A stretch of DNA of 27,909 bases from a virus: positions 1 through 27,909 of the IMG/VR virus record IMGVR_UViG_3300027974_000134; one strand, 5' to 3'. Below are positions 1 to 6,969 of this stretch, one piece after another (the first letter of the stretch is position 1; every line of letters starts with the position of its first letter). Below the pieces are notes generated by a model, which saw only the letters and a list, made by a program, of their open reading frames with translations, was not told the DNA's origin and ran no database searches. The position numbers were made by a program, and so were the translations under genes.

Positions 1-369
1 TGTTATTCCATTTTCCATAATTCTTGCCTTATCCTGAAATGGAACATTTGATCCTGTCTGAATACTTGTAGACTGCTTAAAGTCAGAAGTGAATGATACG
101 CCACGATTATTTATTGAGTATTTAATATCAAATAGTCTTGCATTTTGATTGCCTGCGTTATACCACTCATAAACATGATGAAGTGACTGTTCATCTACCC
201 GTGCATTTGAGTCAATAAATAAACCTGCCTGCTCTGAAACAGCAGAACCAAGATTATTTAAAAACTCTGTTTTTGCAGCAACGGATCCTTCAACAAATCC
301 GTATGAATAGTTGACTATGTTATTTATCTCTTTATTAAACTTTCTTGCATCAAACTTAAGGGTTATCAT
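1..369 (-). CDS. Partial neck/tail-completion candidate, N-terminal 123 residues
   Basis: This is an open frame that runs off the left edge of the window. It starts at an ATG that overlaps the stop codon of the preceding gene in an ATGA junction (366-369), so it is almost certainly translated by coupling. The protein begins MITLKFDARKFNKEINNIV and continues without a stop. I do not recognise a family from the sequence. Its place after the capsid gene and two connector candidates is where head-tail joining or tail-completion proteins (HK97 gp10-like) usually sit, so that role is inferred from position only. Confidence 0.7.
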   Translation of the reverse strand, partial: MITLKFDARKFNKEINNIVNYSYGFVEGSVAAKTEFLNNLGSAVSEQAGLFIDSNARVDEQSLHHVYEWYNAGNQNARLFDIKYSINNRGVSFTSDFKQSTSIQTGSNVPFQDKARIMENGIT

Positions 370-812
370 ATATCTACCGCCTGGTTTTCTGATCTGCGTA
401 AAACTAACTTGTAGTAGTCTACTTTTCCAAATGGACCAAGGAATGGCTCCTGTGATGCAACTTCAAATATTGTAGACTTTCCCGCTCTAGGGCCAGCGGT
501 TTCTACATAAACATTATTGCAATTTCTATCTTGAATGTTTGTTAAAATTATGTTTGTTATAGATGTGCCAGAGTCAAGACTAGACACTCTTATATCTGAT
601 TTAACTCTGCCAATAAGTAAAGTATCTTGTGTGATATTTACATTTGGGACAATTTCTTCTTTTGTTTTTAAACCAGAAGTTGTAAAATGACAAGCAATAA
701 CTTTATCTAAAATCCACTGCTTCTTAACATTTCCATAAGTACCCTGCTCAACAATTGGATAAAAAACATCCACCTGCATAGGGAACATAAAATCTTTTCC
801 CTCGCACTGCAT
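366..812 (-). CDS. Putative head-tail connector/stopper protein (148 aa)
   Basis: A 148-residue protein that starts at a TAATG junction with the preceding gene and ends in an ATGA junction with the next, so it sits in a tightly coupled head-module operon. The predicted composition is mostly beta strand (for example QDTLLIGRVKSDIRV and TSITNIILTN), with no signal peptide or membrane segment. Size and position, two genes after the capsid and before a gp10-like candidate, fit the head-closure or stopper proteins of siphophages and myophages. No diagnostic motif was seen, so the function is inferred from gene order. Confidence 0.6.
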   Translation of the reverse strand: MQCEGKDFMFPMQVDVFYPIVEQGTYGNVKKQWILDKVIACHFTTSGLKTKEEIVPNVNITQDTLLIGRVKSDIRVSSLDSGTSITNIILTNIQDRNCNNVYVETAGPRAGKSTIFEVASQEPFLGPFGKVDYYKLVLRRSENQAVDI

Positions 813-1723
813 TAGATCAATCCTGGCTTAGGTATTGTGACTGTATATTTATCTAAAATCTTATCAACAATCATATTGCCAGTTCCCTCAAATATTTTTT
901 TATCGAACTGAATCTTGAACTGATCTGAATTATACGATGTTACGTAGCGTGTGTAATAATCTAACTTGCCACACTTTAGGTCTTCGATTAAAAGTTTAGT
1001 TGCATATTCAACATCAGGTGGTAGTGCTCTATAGCCAATATCAAGGACAAATGTATAGTCCCATCCCTTTGGAAAGGCTACTGCTGATGTTCCAAAAACA
1101 TTTGCTAAATCTCCAAACGCTCTTGGATATTGCTGTGCTCCAGTTTCAATTCTATTATATTGTTCTGCGATAACTCTTTGAATTGCTGAGTTGTCAAATG
1201 TGACCATAAAATCATACATATTTGTTTCTGGTGTTTCAACATCATAAACTAAAACATTGTTTTCATAAACCTTTAGAACCTTATTTAGGTCTTCCCAAAT
1301 TGAAAAATAATCTGATCCATCTGCAACTTTTTGCACTATATGCTTGCTATTGTAAAAACCATCTACGATAACTGTATCAATAATAGATCTGGCAACCATT
1401 TCAAATGTTTTGTATTCTTCAATTTCTGAGGCAGTCGTTCCTAGTTTGTTTGGATCTGTATACGGTCTAACAATATCTAGGTTTTCTTCATATAGTGTAT
1501 GGATATGCTCTGTGTCATAAAACTTAATAAAAAATTTACGGTCATATTGGACCTGTGCCAAAGGTATTTCATAAATCAATTTTCCATTGGCATCTGAAAA
1601 AATATTAGTTTCAGTTACTGAGTGATCCACCAAATCCTCAACATAGACAACATACTCATAATTGGGTATAGGCAAAGTCCATGTTGTTGTTAAAGGATAT
1701 GGTGGAACTCTCAATACTTCCAT
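812..1723 (-). CDS. Putative head-tail adaptor protein (303 aa)
   Basis: A 303-residue protein starting 3 nt after the stop of the preceding gene. The N-terminal third (about 1-85) looks like a beta-sandwich (YEYVVYVEDL, GKLIYEIPL). The middle (about 95-180) begins with a helical stretch, EIEEYKTFEMVARSIIDTVI, followed by short strands. The C-terminal part is helical around LLIEDLKCGKLDYYTRYV. Helical proteins at this position often belong to the gp6-like adaptor group that attaches below the portal. The length is greater than a minimal adaptor (about 100 residues), which suggests an added N-terminal domain. The assignment rests mainly on gene order. Confidence 0.55.
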   Translation of the reverse strand: MEVLRVPPYPLTTTWTLPIPNYEYVVYVEDLVDHSVTETNIFSDANGKLIYEIPLAQVQYDRKFFIKFYDTEHIHTLYEENLDIVRPYTDPNKLGTTASEIEEYKTFEMVARSIIDTVIVDGFYNSKHIVQKVADGSDYFSIWEDLNKVLKVYENNVLVYDVETPETNMYDFMVTFDNSAIQRVIAEQYNRIETGAQQYPRAFGDLANVFGTSAVAFPKGWDYTFVLDIGYRALPPDVEYATKLLIEDLKCGKLDYYTRYVTSYNSDQFKIQFDKKIFEGTGNMIVDKILDKYTVTIPKPGLI

Positions 1724-1726
1724 TAA

Positions 1727-2188
1727 TTATGCACCAAATTCCGATTTAACTTCTTCTGGTGTAACTAGTGTTACGTGATCACGAGTAAGCCATTGTTCTG
1801 CTTCTTTTTGAGAAACGATATTGATTCCCTTTGAAACCTTACCAACGCCAACCCAAGAAACATTCTTAGTTGACTTAACAGCAACTGTCTTTTCATCCTT
1901 TGCAGGCTTTGCTACTGCTGCCTTGCGTGGTTCACGCTTTGCAGTAGTTGCACCAATTGCTCCATTGGCTACTGTTCCAACAGCCTGAACTGTATCTGAT
2001 CCAGCATATGATGGTGCTGCGATTGCTGTTGGTTCTTCTGCTTTTTCTTCTTCCTGAGCAGGGGCTGCAGGTGCTTCTTCAACAACTGGTGTTTCTACAA
2101 CTGGTGCCTCTTCGACAACTGCTGTTTCTACAACTTCTGGTGTTTCTACAACTGCTTCTTCTGCAGGATTATTATTAAAATCTTCCAT
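1727..2188 (-). CDS. Acidic Val/Glu/Pro-rich protein downstream of capsid (153 aa)
   Basis: The first half (about 1-60) is low-complexity and acidic, built from short repeats such as VVETPVVEEAPV. The middle (about 60-110) is Ala/Lys-rich. The last 45 residues look folded: SWVGVGKVSKGINIV, then KEAEQWLTRDHV and TPEEVKSEFGA. A strong AGGAGG ribosome site lies 5 nt before the ATG. It directly follows the capsid gene and its hairpin, which suggests a head protein made in a different amount from capsid, perhaps a decoration or neck protein. I do not recognise a named family. Confidence 0.65.
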   Translation of the reverse strand: MEDFNNNPAEEAVVETPEVVETAVVEEAPVVETPVVEEAPAAPAQEEEKAEEPTAIAAPSYAGSDTVQAVGTVANGAIGATTAKREPRKAAVAKPAKDEKTVAVKSTKNVSWVGVGKVSKGINIVSQKEAEQWLTRDHVTLVTPEEVKSEFGA

Positions 2189-2211
2189 TATTTCCTCCTG
2201 AATAGTATTAT

Positions 2212-2226
2212 ATCATTATAAATGAT
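2212..2226 (-). promoter_or_regulatory. AT-rich dyad and TGATATAAT box before the acidic protein gene
   Basis: A perfect dyad, ATCATT-TAT-AATGAT on the minus strand, lies between the capsid hairpin and the next gene. It runs into a TGATATAAT sequence that looks like an extended -10 element, followed by AGGAGG. No convincing -35 is present. It could be a promoter that re-initiates transcription after the capsid terminator-like hairpin. Confidence 0.35.
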
Positions 2227-2228
2227 AA

Positions 2229-2258
2229 GGGGAGCAGGAGCGTTAACTCCTACTCCCC
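2229..2258 (-). terminator. Strong GC hairpin after the capsid gene (attenuator-like)
   Basis: In the minus-strand RNA, GGGGAGUAGGAG pairs with CUCCUGCUCCCC (12 bp, one G-U pair) around a UUAACG loop. It starts about 20 nt after the capsid stop codon. The downstream bases are UUAUCAUUUAU rather than a clean U-run, so it may be a leaky terminator or a 3'-end stabiliser that sets capsid mRNA levels above those of downstream genes. Confidence 0.65.
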
Positions 2259-2279
2259 CTAAAGTTTTACTGTTACAGA

Positions 2280-3428
2280 TTATGCATCTGCTGCAGCGTC
2301 AGCCCATGCGATTGCATCTTGTTCTTCCCACTGAATACCGAAGCGAACGAAGACTGTATATTCTACAGTGTCCTTCTTTGGCTTGTATTCACGGTTAACT
2401 GTGATGTCACGCTGGAATCCCCATACACGGTTCTGTGGGAATGTCAAGTCGACATATCCTGCAGGGTAGTAAGGAACTTCTTGTACGTCAATTCCGAGAA
2501 CACGAGTTGTACGTGCTCCACCGAATGTCTGTGCTGTACCATCAAGGTATGCTTGACGGTTTGCAGGTGTACCTGCTGGTGTACCAGCAAATGCTTCTGC
2601 GATTGCGTCTGCAAGAGTACCATTATTCTTAATGATTCCCTGGAACGCATCTGTACCAGCATAGAACTTCAAGTTAGACTTGATTGCACGGTACTTACGT
2701 GGCATTGCAAGAATGATCTTCTGCATTGCATCTGTTGTCCAGTTATTATTTGTAACTGTAACAACTGCTTCGTGAGCATCTCCATCAGTCTTAACATGAG
2801 GTACGAAACCTTCCATGATTGAAAGAAATGCGTCTGATCCTGTTCCTGTTCCGTTGATTGCAAGGTCTTCGATATCATTACCGAAAGCATTTGTCATCAA
2901 ACGTACAATGTGATCTTCTAGTTGTGCACCTTCGATATTATCTTCTAGTGCTTCTGCAGAAACTTCCCAGTCAAGACGAATCTTCTTTGTAGTCAATTCA
3001 ACCTTTGAGAATGTTGCTCCTGCGTTTGTGTAGTCGCCAACTGCTTGCGCTGCTGCACGAATTACACGCTCTCCGACGTTTACCTTTTCGAGTTCCATTG
3101 TATTGGCTCTCATAGTAACACGACGGCCATCTTGGGCGAGAGTGGTTGCATCCCACACGTAGTCAATAAAACGACGTGCTTGCTCTGGGCGTAGGATACC
3201 TGATCCAGCCTCACCTGAAGGGTTTACTGCGTTTGGTCCTGTTGTTAGACCGTTATTTGATGTAGGGATGTTTCCAAGTACTCCACCGTCTGTGTAGTTA
3301 CCTGGTACGTTTACTCCTGCATCTGAACCTGATGCGAATGCTCCCTGACCCTGATAGAGTCCTGGTGCTGTTCCACCTAGATTACCTGAAGTTCCAGGTT
3401 GGTTCTTGATTATTTCTTGTTCCGACAT
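2280..3428 (-). CDS. Major capsid protein, HK97 fold (382 aa)
   Basis: This protein forms the icosahedral shell. The first 75 residues are Gly/Asn-rich and disordered. The shell domain starts near ILRPEQARRFIDYVWD, followed by a strand-rich segment and the E-loop-like region around RVTMRANTMELEKV. A spine-helix-like stretch, SAEALEDNIEGAQLEDHIV, is followed by the typical capsid phrase NDIEDLAINGTG. The C-terminal part ends in strands (TVEYTVFVRFGIQWEEQDAI). Length and order match HK97-type capsid proteins of tailed phages. It sits directly after the protease/scaffold gene and has an unusually good ribosome site (AGGAGGTGA), as expected for the most abundant virion protein. Confidence 0.93.
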   Translation of the reverse strand: MSEQEIIKNQPGTSGNLGGTAPGLYQGQGAFASGSDAGVNVPGNYTDGGVLGNIPTSNNGLTTGPNAVNPSGEAGSGILRPEQARRFIDYVWDATTLAQDGRRVTMRANTMELEKVNVGERVIRAAAQAVGDYTNAGATFSKVELTTKKIRLDWEVSAEALEDNIEGAQLEDHIVRLMTNAFGNDIEDLAINGTGTGSDAFLSIMEGFVPHVKTDGDAHEAVVTVTNNNWTTDAMQKIILAMPRKYRAIKSNLKFYAGTDAFQGIIKNNGTLADAIAEAFAGTPAGTPANRQAYLDGTAQTFGGARTTRVLGIDVQEVPYYPAGYVDLTFPQNRVWGFQRDITVNREYKPKKDTVEYTVFVRFGIQWEEQDAIAWADAAADA

Positions 3429-3432
3429 ATTG

Positions 3433-3441
3433 TCACCTCCT
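3433..3441 (-). promoter_or_regulatory. Very strong ribosome binding site of the capsid gene
   Basis: AGGAGGTGA on the minus strand is a nine-base match to the 16S rRNA 3' end, 4 nt before the capsid ATG. It fixes the start at 3428 and contrasts with the genes in this window that have no ribosome site at all. Confidence 0.85.
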
Positions 3442-3464
3442 GTGATTTTTACTTATTTTATTTT

Positions 3465-4130
3465 TTAATTGAATAAGTCGGCTGTTTTGAGGAAACTACC
3501 GCCCCATAGGGATTTTTCAACCATTTCAGGTTGATCCTGTACAATCTCGCCGAGATCGCCAGACTTTCGGAAAGCGGTGTCTGCTTCTACAGCATCTACA
3601 CGCTTACCAAATTCATTGAATTCTTTTGAAACTGATGCAATATCTTTTGCAACTGCTTCAAATGAACTTTTTGCTGTATCAACATCGACCTTTGAAACCT
3701 TAAGTGCTTCCACTTCGGCTTGCAATGATTTAACTGTTGATACTAGATCGCTAAAGGCTGATGTTAGAGTGTTCTTGATTTCTGCAATTGACTCTGCAAT
3801 TACTTCATCTGACTTTGGAGCCATTGGCTTCTTGTCTTCTTCTGCCTCAACATCTGTTGACTCAGTTCCTTCATGAGCAGCAGATTCTTCAGCATCAGTC
3901 GGCTTTGCAGCCTTTTCTGTTGAATCTTCTGTATTTGTATCAGACTTTGAATCGCACATGCATGCATCCATAGCCTTTCCACAATCTGGACATGTTGAAG
4001 CCTTTGTAACTTCATGTGTATTAGCATCTGCCTCTGGAGCAACCTCTGTTGATTTAACTACTTCTGTTGCTGTTGCCTCTGTTGCTTCTGCAACTGTGGT
4101 TTCAACAACTGTTGTTGTTTCTTCTGTCAT
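3465..4130 (-). CDS. Nested in-frame scaffold protein (221 aa) from an internal start
   Basis: Met254 of the protease-scaffold frame is preceded by a perfect AAGGAGGT ribosome site with 8-nt spacing, much better than anything before the full-length start. Initiation here would yield a 221-residue protein containing only the acidic linker, the Cys4 cluster and the coiled coil, with no protease domain. This is the arrangement of lambda C and Nu3, where the scaffold is made separately from an in-frame internal start within the protease gene. The site is seen directly; production of the short protein is inferred. Confidence 0.7.
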   Translation of the reverse strand: MTEETTTVVETTVAEATEATATEVVKSTEVAPEADANTHEVTKASTCPDCGKAMDACMCDSKSDTNTEDSTEKAAKPTDAEESAAHEGTESTDVEAEEDKKPMAPKSDEVIAESIAEIKNTLTSAFSDLVSTVKSLQAEVEALKVSKVDVDTAKSSFEAVAKDIASVSKEFNEFGKRVDAVEADTAFRKSGDLGEIVQDQPEMVEKSLWGGSFLKTADLFN

Positions 4131-4889
4131 AGGATTTACCTCCTTGGTAATCTTAGAAGTATTAATGCCTTTAGCACTATCAACTAAGAACTTTATCATG
4201 TTTGTTTTTTCGTTATCCGTTTTTTCGACGAATCCTATATTTTTCATTTCATTACCAGTTACTGGGCTTGTAACTGATTCTTCTTCAGACAACAAAACAA
4301 TGCCTGATTCGTTGTCGTAGAAAACATTTTCAAGGACTGTGTTTGATCCATCGCCCTTAATAACATCAATGCCATCAACCTTTTCTACTGACATAATATT
4401 TGCAAATTGATTAGCAGGGGAATCTACAAGACTCAACTCTACTAAATCATATTCTTTAATAATTCTAATTTGTGTGTCTGACTTCTCATCATAAGCGTCA
4501 TCCCACTTATTCATTCTTCCGCCAATTGAAAAACCAGTATATGTTCCATCCAAAACTTTTTCCCATGCATCTTGTGCACCCTTAGAAATGTATGCAGAAA
4601 CAAAAACACCAGAATAAAATTTCTTAGATTCTGGATCAAAGTACTTATCTTCTTTAAATGATACCATCTTTCCTACTGCTGATGGTGTATGCATTTCTCT
4701 AATGTTCCCACGGAATTTTGCAAATGCATCCATCGATGCTTCTGATGTTACAATATCATTTTGTTTGTCTAAATTGTCAAGGGACGCAAAACCTGAGACT
4801 ATGCGTCTTTCCTTATCGACTTTAGCAAATGGAAGGGAGAGGCGAACACTTTCGCCCTCAGTATCCCAATGGGCTTTAGATATGATCAT
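3465..4889 (-). CDS. Prohead protease fused to scaffold region (474 aa)
   Basis: The N-terminal 170 residues are a phage prohead serine protease of the herpesvirus-assemblin type (XkdF-like / peptidase S78 group). Candidate catalytic residues are His67 (REMHTPSAVGKM), Ser121 (YTGFSIGG) and Asp156 (ELSLVDSPAN). Residues 255-360 are an acidic Thr/Glu/Ala-rich linker with a Cys4 cluster, CPDCGKAMDACMC, at 300-312. Residues about 360-440 are predicted coiled coil (AEIKNTLTSAFSDLV, AEVEALKVSKVDVD), as in scaffolding domains. The protein should chaperone capsid assembly and then cleave scaffold and capsid. The ATG at 4889 has no ribosome site, only AT-rich -10-like sequence just before it. Confidence 0.88.
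   Translation of the reverse strand: MIISKAHWDTEGESVRLSLPFAKVDKERRIVSGFASLDNLDKQNDIVTSEASMDAFAKFRGNIREMHTPSAVGKMVSFKEDKYFDPESKKFYSGVFVSAYISKGAQDAWEKVLDGTYTGFSIGGRMNKWDDAYDEKSDTQIRIIKEYDLVELSLVDSPANQFANIMSVEKVDGIDVIKGDGSNTVLENVFYDNESGIVLLSEEESVTSPVTGNEMKNIGFVEKTDNEKTNMIKFLVDSAKGINTSKITKEVNPMTEETTTVVETTVAEATEATATEVVKSTEVAPEADANTHEVTKASTCPDCGKAMDACMCDSKSDTNTEDSTEKAAKPTDAEESAAHEGTESTDVEAEEDKKPMAPKSDEVIAESIAEIKNTLTSAFSDLVSTVKSLQAEVEALKVSKVDVDTAKSSFEAVAKDIASVSKEFNEFGKRVDAVEADTAFRKSGDLGEIVQDQPEMVEKSLWGGSFLKTADLFN
4138..4145 (-). promoter_or_regulatory. Internal ribosome binding site for the nested scaffold
   Basis: AAGGAGGT on the minus strand lies 8 nt before the in-frame ATG at 4130. It falls inside the coding region for residues 249-251 of the protease-scaffold protein, just after the protease domain ends. 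Confidence 0.75.
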
Positions 4890-4893
4890 GGTT

Positions 4894-4904
4894 ATTATAT
4901 TATA
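4894..4904 (-). promoter_or_regulatory. Overlapping -10-like boxes immediately before the protease start
   Basis: Two overlapping TATAAT hexamers on the minus strand end 9 and 4 nt before the ATG at 4889. The nearest purine-rich run, AAAAAAGGG, is about 17 nt from the ATG, too far for normal initiation. A leaderless or short-leader transcript is possible. The TG extension and a -35 are missing, so support is weaker than for the other cases in this window. Confidence 0.35.
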
Positions 4905-4927
4905 TACCCTTTTTTACAGAAGTATCA

Positions 4928-6547
4928 CTATTCGGACATTTCAGCAATTGCATCAATATCGTCAAATTTTCTGCCCTCACCCTTTGGATTTCGTCCTGCA
5001 ACTGTTGCAGATCCATCAGACTGATTATTTGTTCGTTGGGCATCTCTGGCTCTATTTGTAGTTGCATCTGCTGACTGTTGTGGCTTAAGGTCTAGTGGCT
5101 GATCCCCACCATCTCTTTGTGGCATTCTCAAAATAGTTCTTGCCTCATTAGGAAGCATGATTTGATTTTTTACATAACGCTCAAGGATTTGTGATTGTGC
5201 AATTTCATCAGTTAATGTGAGTTCATTAAACTTAAACTGAAGAATATCTGTTTTTTCACGAATAATCTTATTGATTGGCTTTTCAAGTTCTCTTTGTGCT
5301 GGTCTTGCAACCTGTTCCTTAAATGTTCTATCTTGTGCAAGTGCTGCAGCGATAGCAGATGAATCGGATCCGCCAAGTTTTGAAAGTGGCACCTGATGTG
5401 CTACCAAAATATCATCACGATTTTGCTTACGATACTTTTCAAAAGATCCCTCTTGAACACCATTTTCAATTGGCTCCATCTTAAACTCAACCTTATTTGT
5501 ATCAGAGTCTCCTGGGAGTGGTATATAAAGAGTTCTATGATTTTGCCCCTTCATTCCAGTCTGCAAGAATCTAAACATCTTATCTTCTGCTTCACCAGAA
5601 AGTTTTGCACCCTTAAGAGTTACAACATATCGTGGTACTGCCTTGTTGCTAAAATAGTCAATATTGTATTGTGATGCAAGCATATCTCCTTGAAGTGCTG
5701 TGATTGCTGAAATAATATCTGGAACACCGTAAAAAGTATTTAGTGGAGAGTATTCTTTAAAGTGAATAATTTCATTTGGTCTAGCATCTGCAGTTACTGG
5801 ATTTGGGTTTGTTGCTCCAAAGTTACGGAAATAAACAACTTTATTTGCAATAACCTGAACAAATCCATCACGCAGTCTTCTTGCTCTCATTGTTACTGAT
5901 GGGATGTGACCAATGTATCCTATTTCTCCTTTTACCGTACGTCCAACTTCAATGTATCCGTTTCCAGTTGCTTGAACATCTGTATAAACCTTTTCCATAA
6001 TAGTAGTAAACGAGTCTTCGCTATTTAGACTTTCAAGCCAATCTGTTAACTCTATCTTTGCTCTTTCAATTCTTTTTCTAGCACGACCAACTGCTTCTGA
6101 ATCTGAAGAAGATTCTAACTTCAACATTGTCCTTGAAGAAACCTCAAAGTCATAGCCAAGACCAACAATGTTTTCTACCTTTGCATCAATGGCTGCATGG
6201 TTAGCAAAAGAGGTATCATAATAACTTGCAAGTTCATAAAGATTCCATGGTGGAGTAATAACATCAAATAAGCCATATCCATTTCTAAAAATAGTACCTG
6301 GATTAATCTCTTTAGACTTAGCACCATCTTTACCGCTTCTAACTGCTAAAGCACTATCCATATATTGTGGAGTTGCCTCACCCTTAGCGATTCTTGACGC
6401 TCTTCTTTTAAAGTTATTATCTAAACCAGATAAAGTTTTTAATTCATCCCAAGTCTTATTAAATGGATCTTGCTCTTTAAAAACATCTGCTTCTTGTGGA
6501 AAATTATCCATAGATGCACGAACTATATATTCATTTTCTTCTGACAT
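4928..6547 (-). CDS. Portal protein, HK97-type (539 aa)
   Basis: This is the ring protein at the DNA-entry vertex, through which DNA is packaged and the tail is joined. A disordered N-terminus (1-75) is followed by the portal core: FDVITPPWNLYELASYYD, a ring-helix region VGRARKRIERAKIELTDWLE, the strand region EIIHFKEYSPLNTFYGVPDI, and ITALQGDMLASQYNIDYFSN. The helix RTFKEQVARPAQRELEKPIN and then LQFKFNELTLTDEIAQSQI are typical of the Phage_portal family. The last 60 residues are polar and disordered. It starts at a TAATG junction with the upstream small gene and precedes the protease, capsid and connectors in canonical order. Confidence 0.92.
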   Translation of the reverse strand: MSEENEYIVRASMDNFPQEADVFKEQDPFNKTWDELKTLSGLDNNFKRRASRIAKGEATPQYMDSALAVRSGKDGAKSKEINPGTIFRNGYGLFDVITPPWNLYELASYYDTSFANHAAIDAKVENIVGLGYDFEVSSRTMLKLESSSDSEAVGRARKRIERAKIELTDWLESLNSEDSFTTIMEKVYTDVQATGNGYIEVGRTVKGEIGYIGHIPSVTMRARRLRDGFVQVIANKVVYFRNFGATNPNPVTADARPNEIIHFKEYSPLNTFYGVPDIISAITALQGDMLASQYNIDYFSNKAVPRYVVTLKGAKLSGEAEDKMFRFLQTGMKGQNHRTLYIPLPGDSDTNKVEFKMEPIENGVQEGSFEKYRKQNRDDILVAHQVPLSKLGGSDSSAIAAALAQDRTFKEQVARPAQRELEKPINKIIREKTDILQFKFNELTLTDEIAQSQILERYVKNQIMLPNEARTILRMPQRDGGDQPLDLKPQQSADATTNRARDAQRTNNQSDGSATVAGRNPKGEGRKFDDIDAIAEMSE

Positions 6548-6951
6548 TAGTCATCACTTCCATATTTAGCAATAGTGTCCTTAGCAGCCTGAACAGCACC
6601 CAGGTCGTTCATAGATGGAATTAATCCTTCTGATAATCTTTGCTTTTGCTCAGAGTACTCTTCTTCTGAAATTCTAGTTAATCCTGGAACAAAGATACAC
6701 TGCCCATTGCCTTCATCTCCGTAATATTTTGCTGCATCACGTAGTTTTGCAATTTGGGTTATGTCGCCCTTCATTGATTCAATGTTAAGAACAGATCCAG
6801 AACCATCAGTAAACCACTTTCCGTCTGCCTTCTTGTAAACATAAAGTCCCCAGTCATAATGCTTTTCAATAATCTTTGCACGAGACTCACCAATTTGCCC
6901 TTTCATTTTGGGCAATGCTTTACGCTTTTTCTTTGGATTTTCAATATTCAT
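6547..6951 (-). CDS. Small basic-N-terminus protein before portal (134 aa)
   Basis: The protein starts MNIENPKKKRKALPKM and is Lys/Arg-rich for about 30 residues. It then has a probable alpha/beta region (HYDWGLYVYKKADGKWF, AKLRDAAKYYGDEGNG) and a helical tail. It overlaps the portal start by one base, so the two are probably translated together. I prefer the ATG at 6951 over the GTG at 6957 because a TGGTATACT extended -10 lies 7 nt before the ATG, matching the leaderless layout elsewhere here, and neither start has a ribosome site. I do not recognise the family; a packaging or head-assembly role is a guess from position. Confidence 0.6.
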   Translation of the reverse strand: MNIENPKKKRKALPKMKGQIGESRAKIIEKHYDWGLYVYKKADGKWFTDGSGSVLNIESMKGDITQIAKLRDAAKYYGDEGNGQCIFVPGLTRISEEEYSEQKQRLSEGLIPSMNDLGAVQAAKDTIAKYGSDD

Positions 6952-6958
6952 AACCACA

Positions 6959-6967
6959 AGTATACCA
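6959..6967 (-). promoter_or_regulatory. Extended -10 promoter, leaderless layout, before the pre-portal gene
   Basis: TGG-TATACT on the minus strand ends 7 nt before the ATG at 6951, which would place the transcription start at or next to the A of the start codon. No -35 match and no ribosome site were found. Confidence 0.5.
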
Positions 6968-6969
6968 TA

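Noticed and set aside
2319-2822. Cys-rich plus-strand open frame opposite the capsid gene
   Set aside because: A shadow of the capsid coding strand; its Cys pattern arises from reverse-complemented Ala/Thr codons.
3958-4320. Plus-strand open frame opposite the scaffold region
   Set aside because: Low-complexity antisense of Thr/Glu/Ala codons with no ribosome site.
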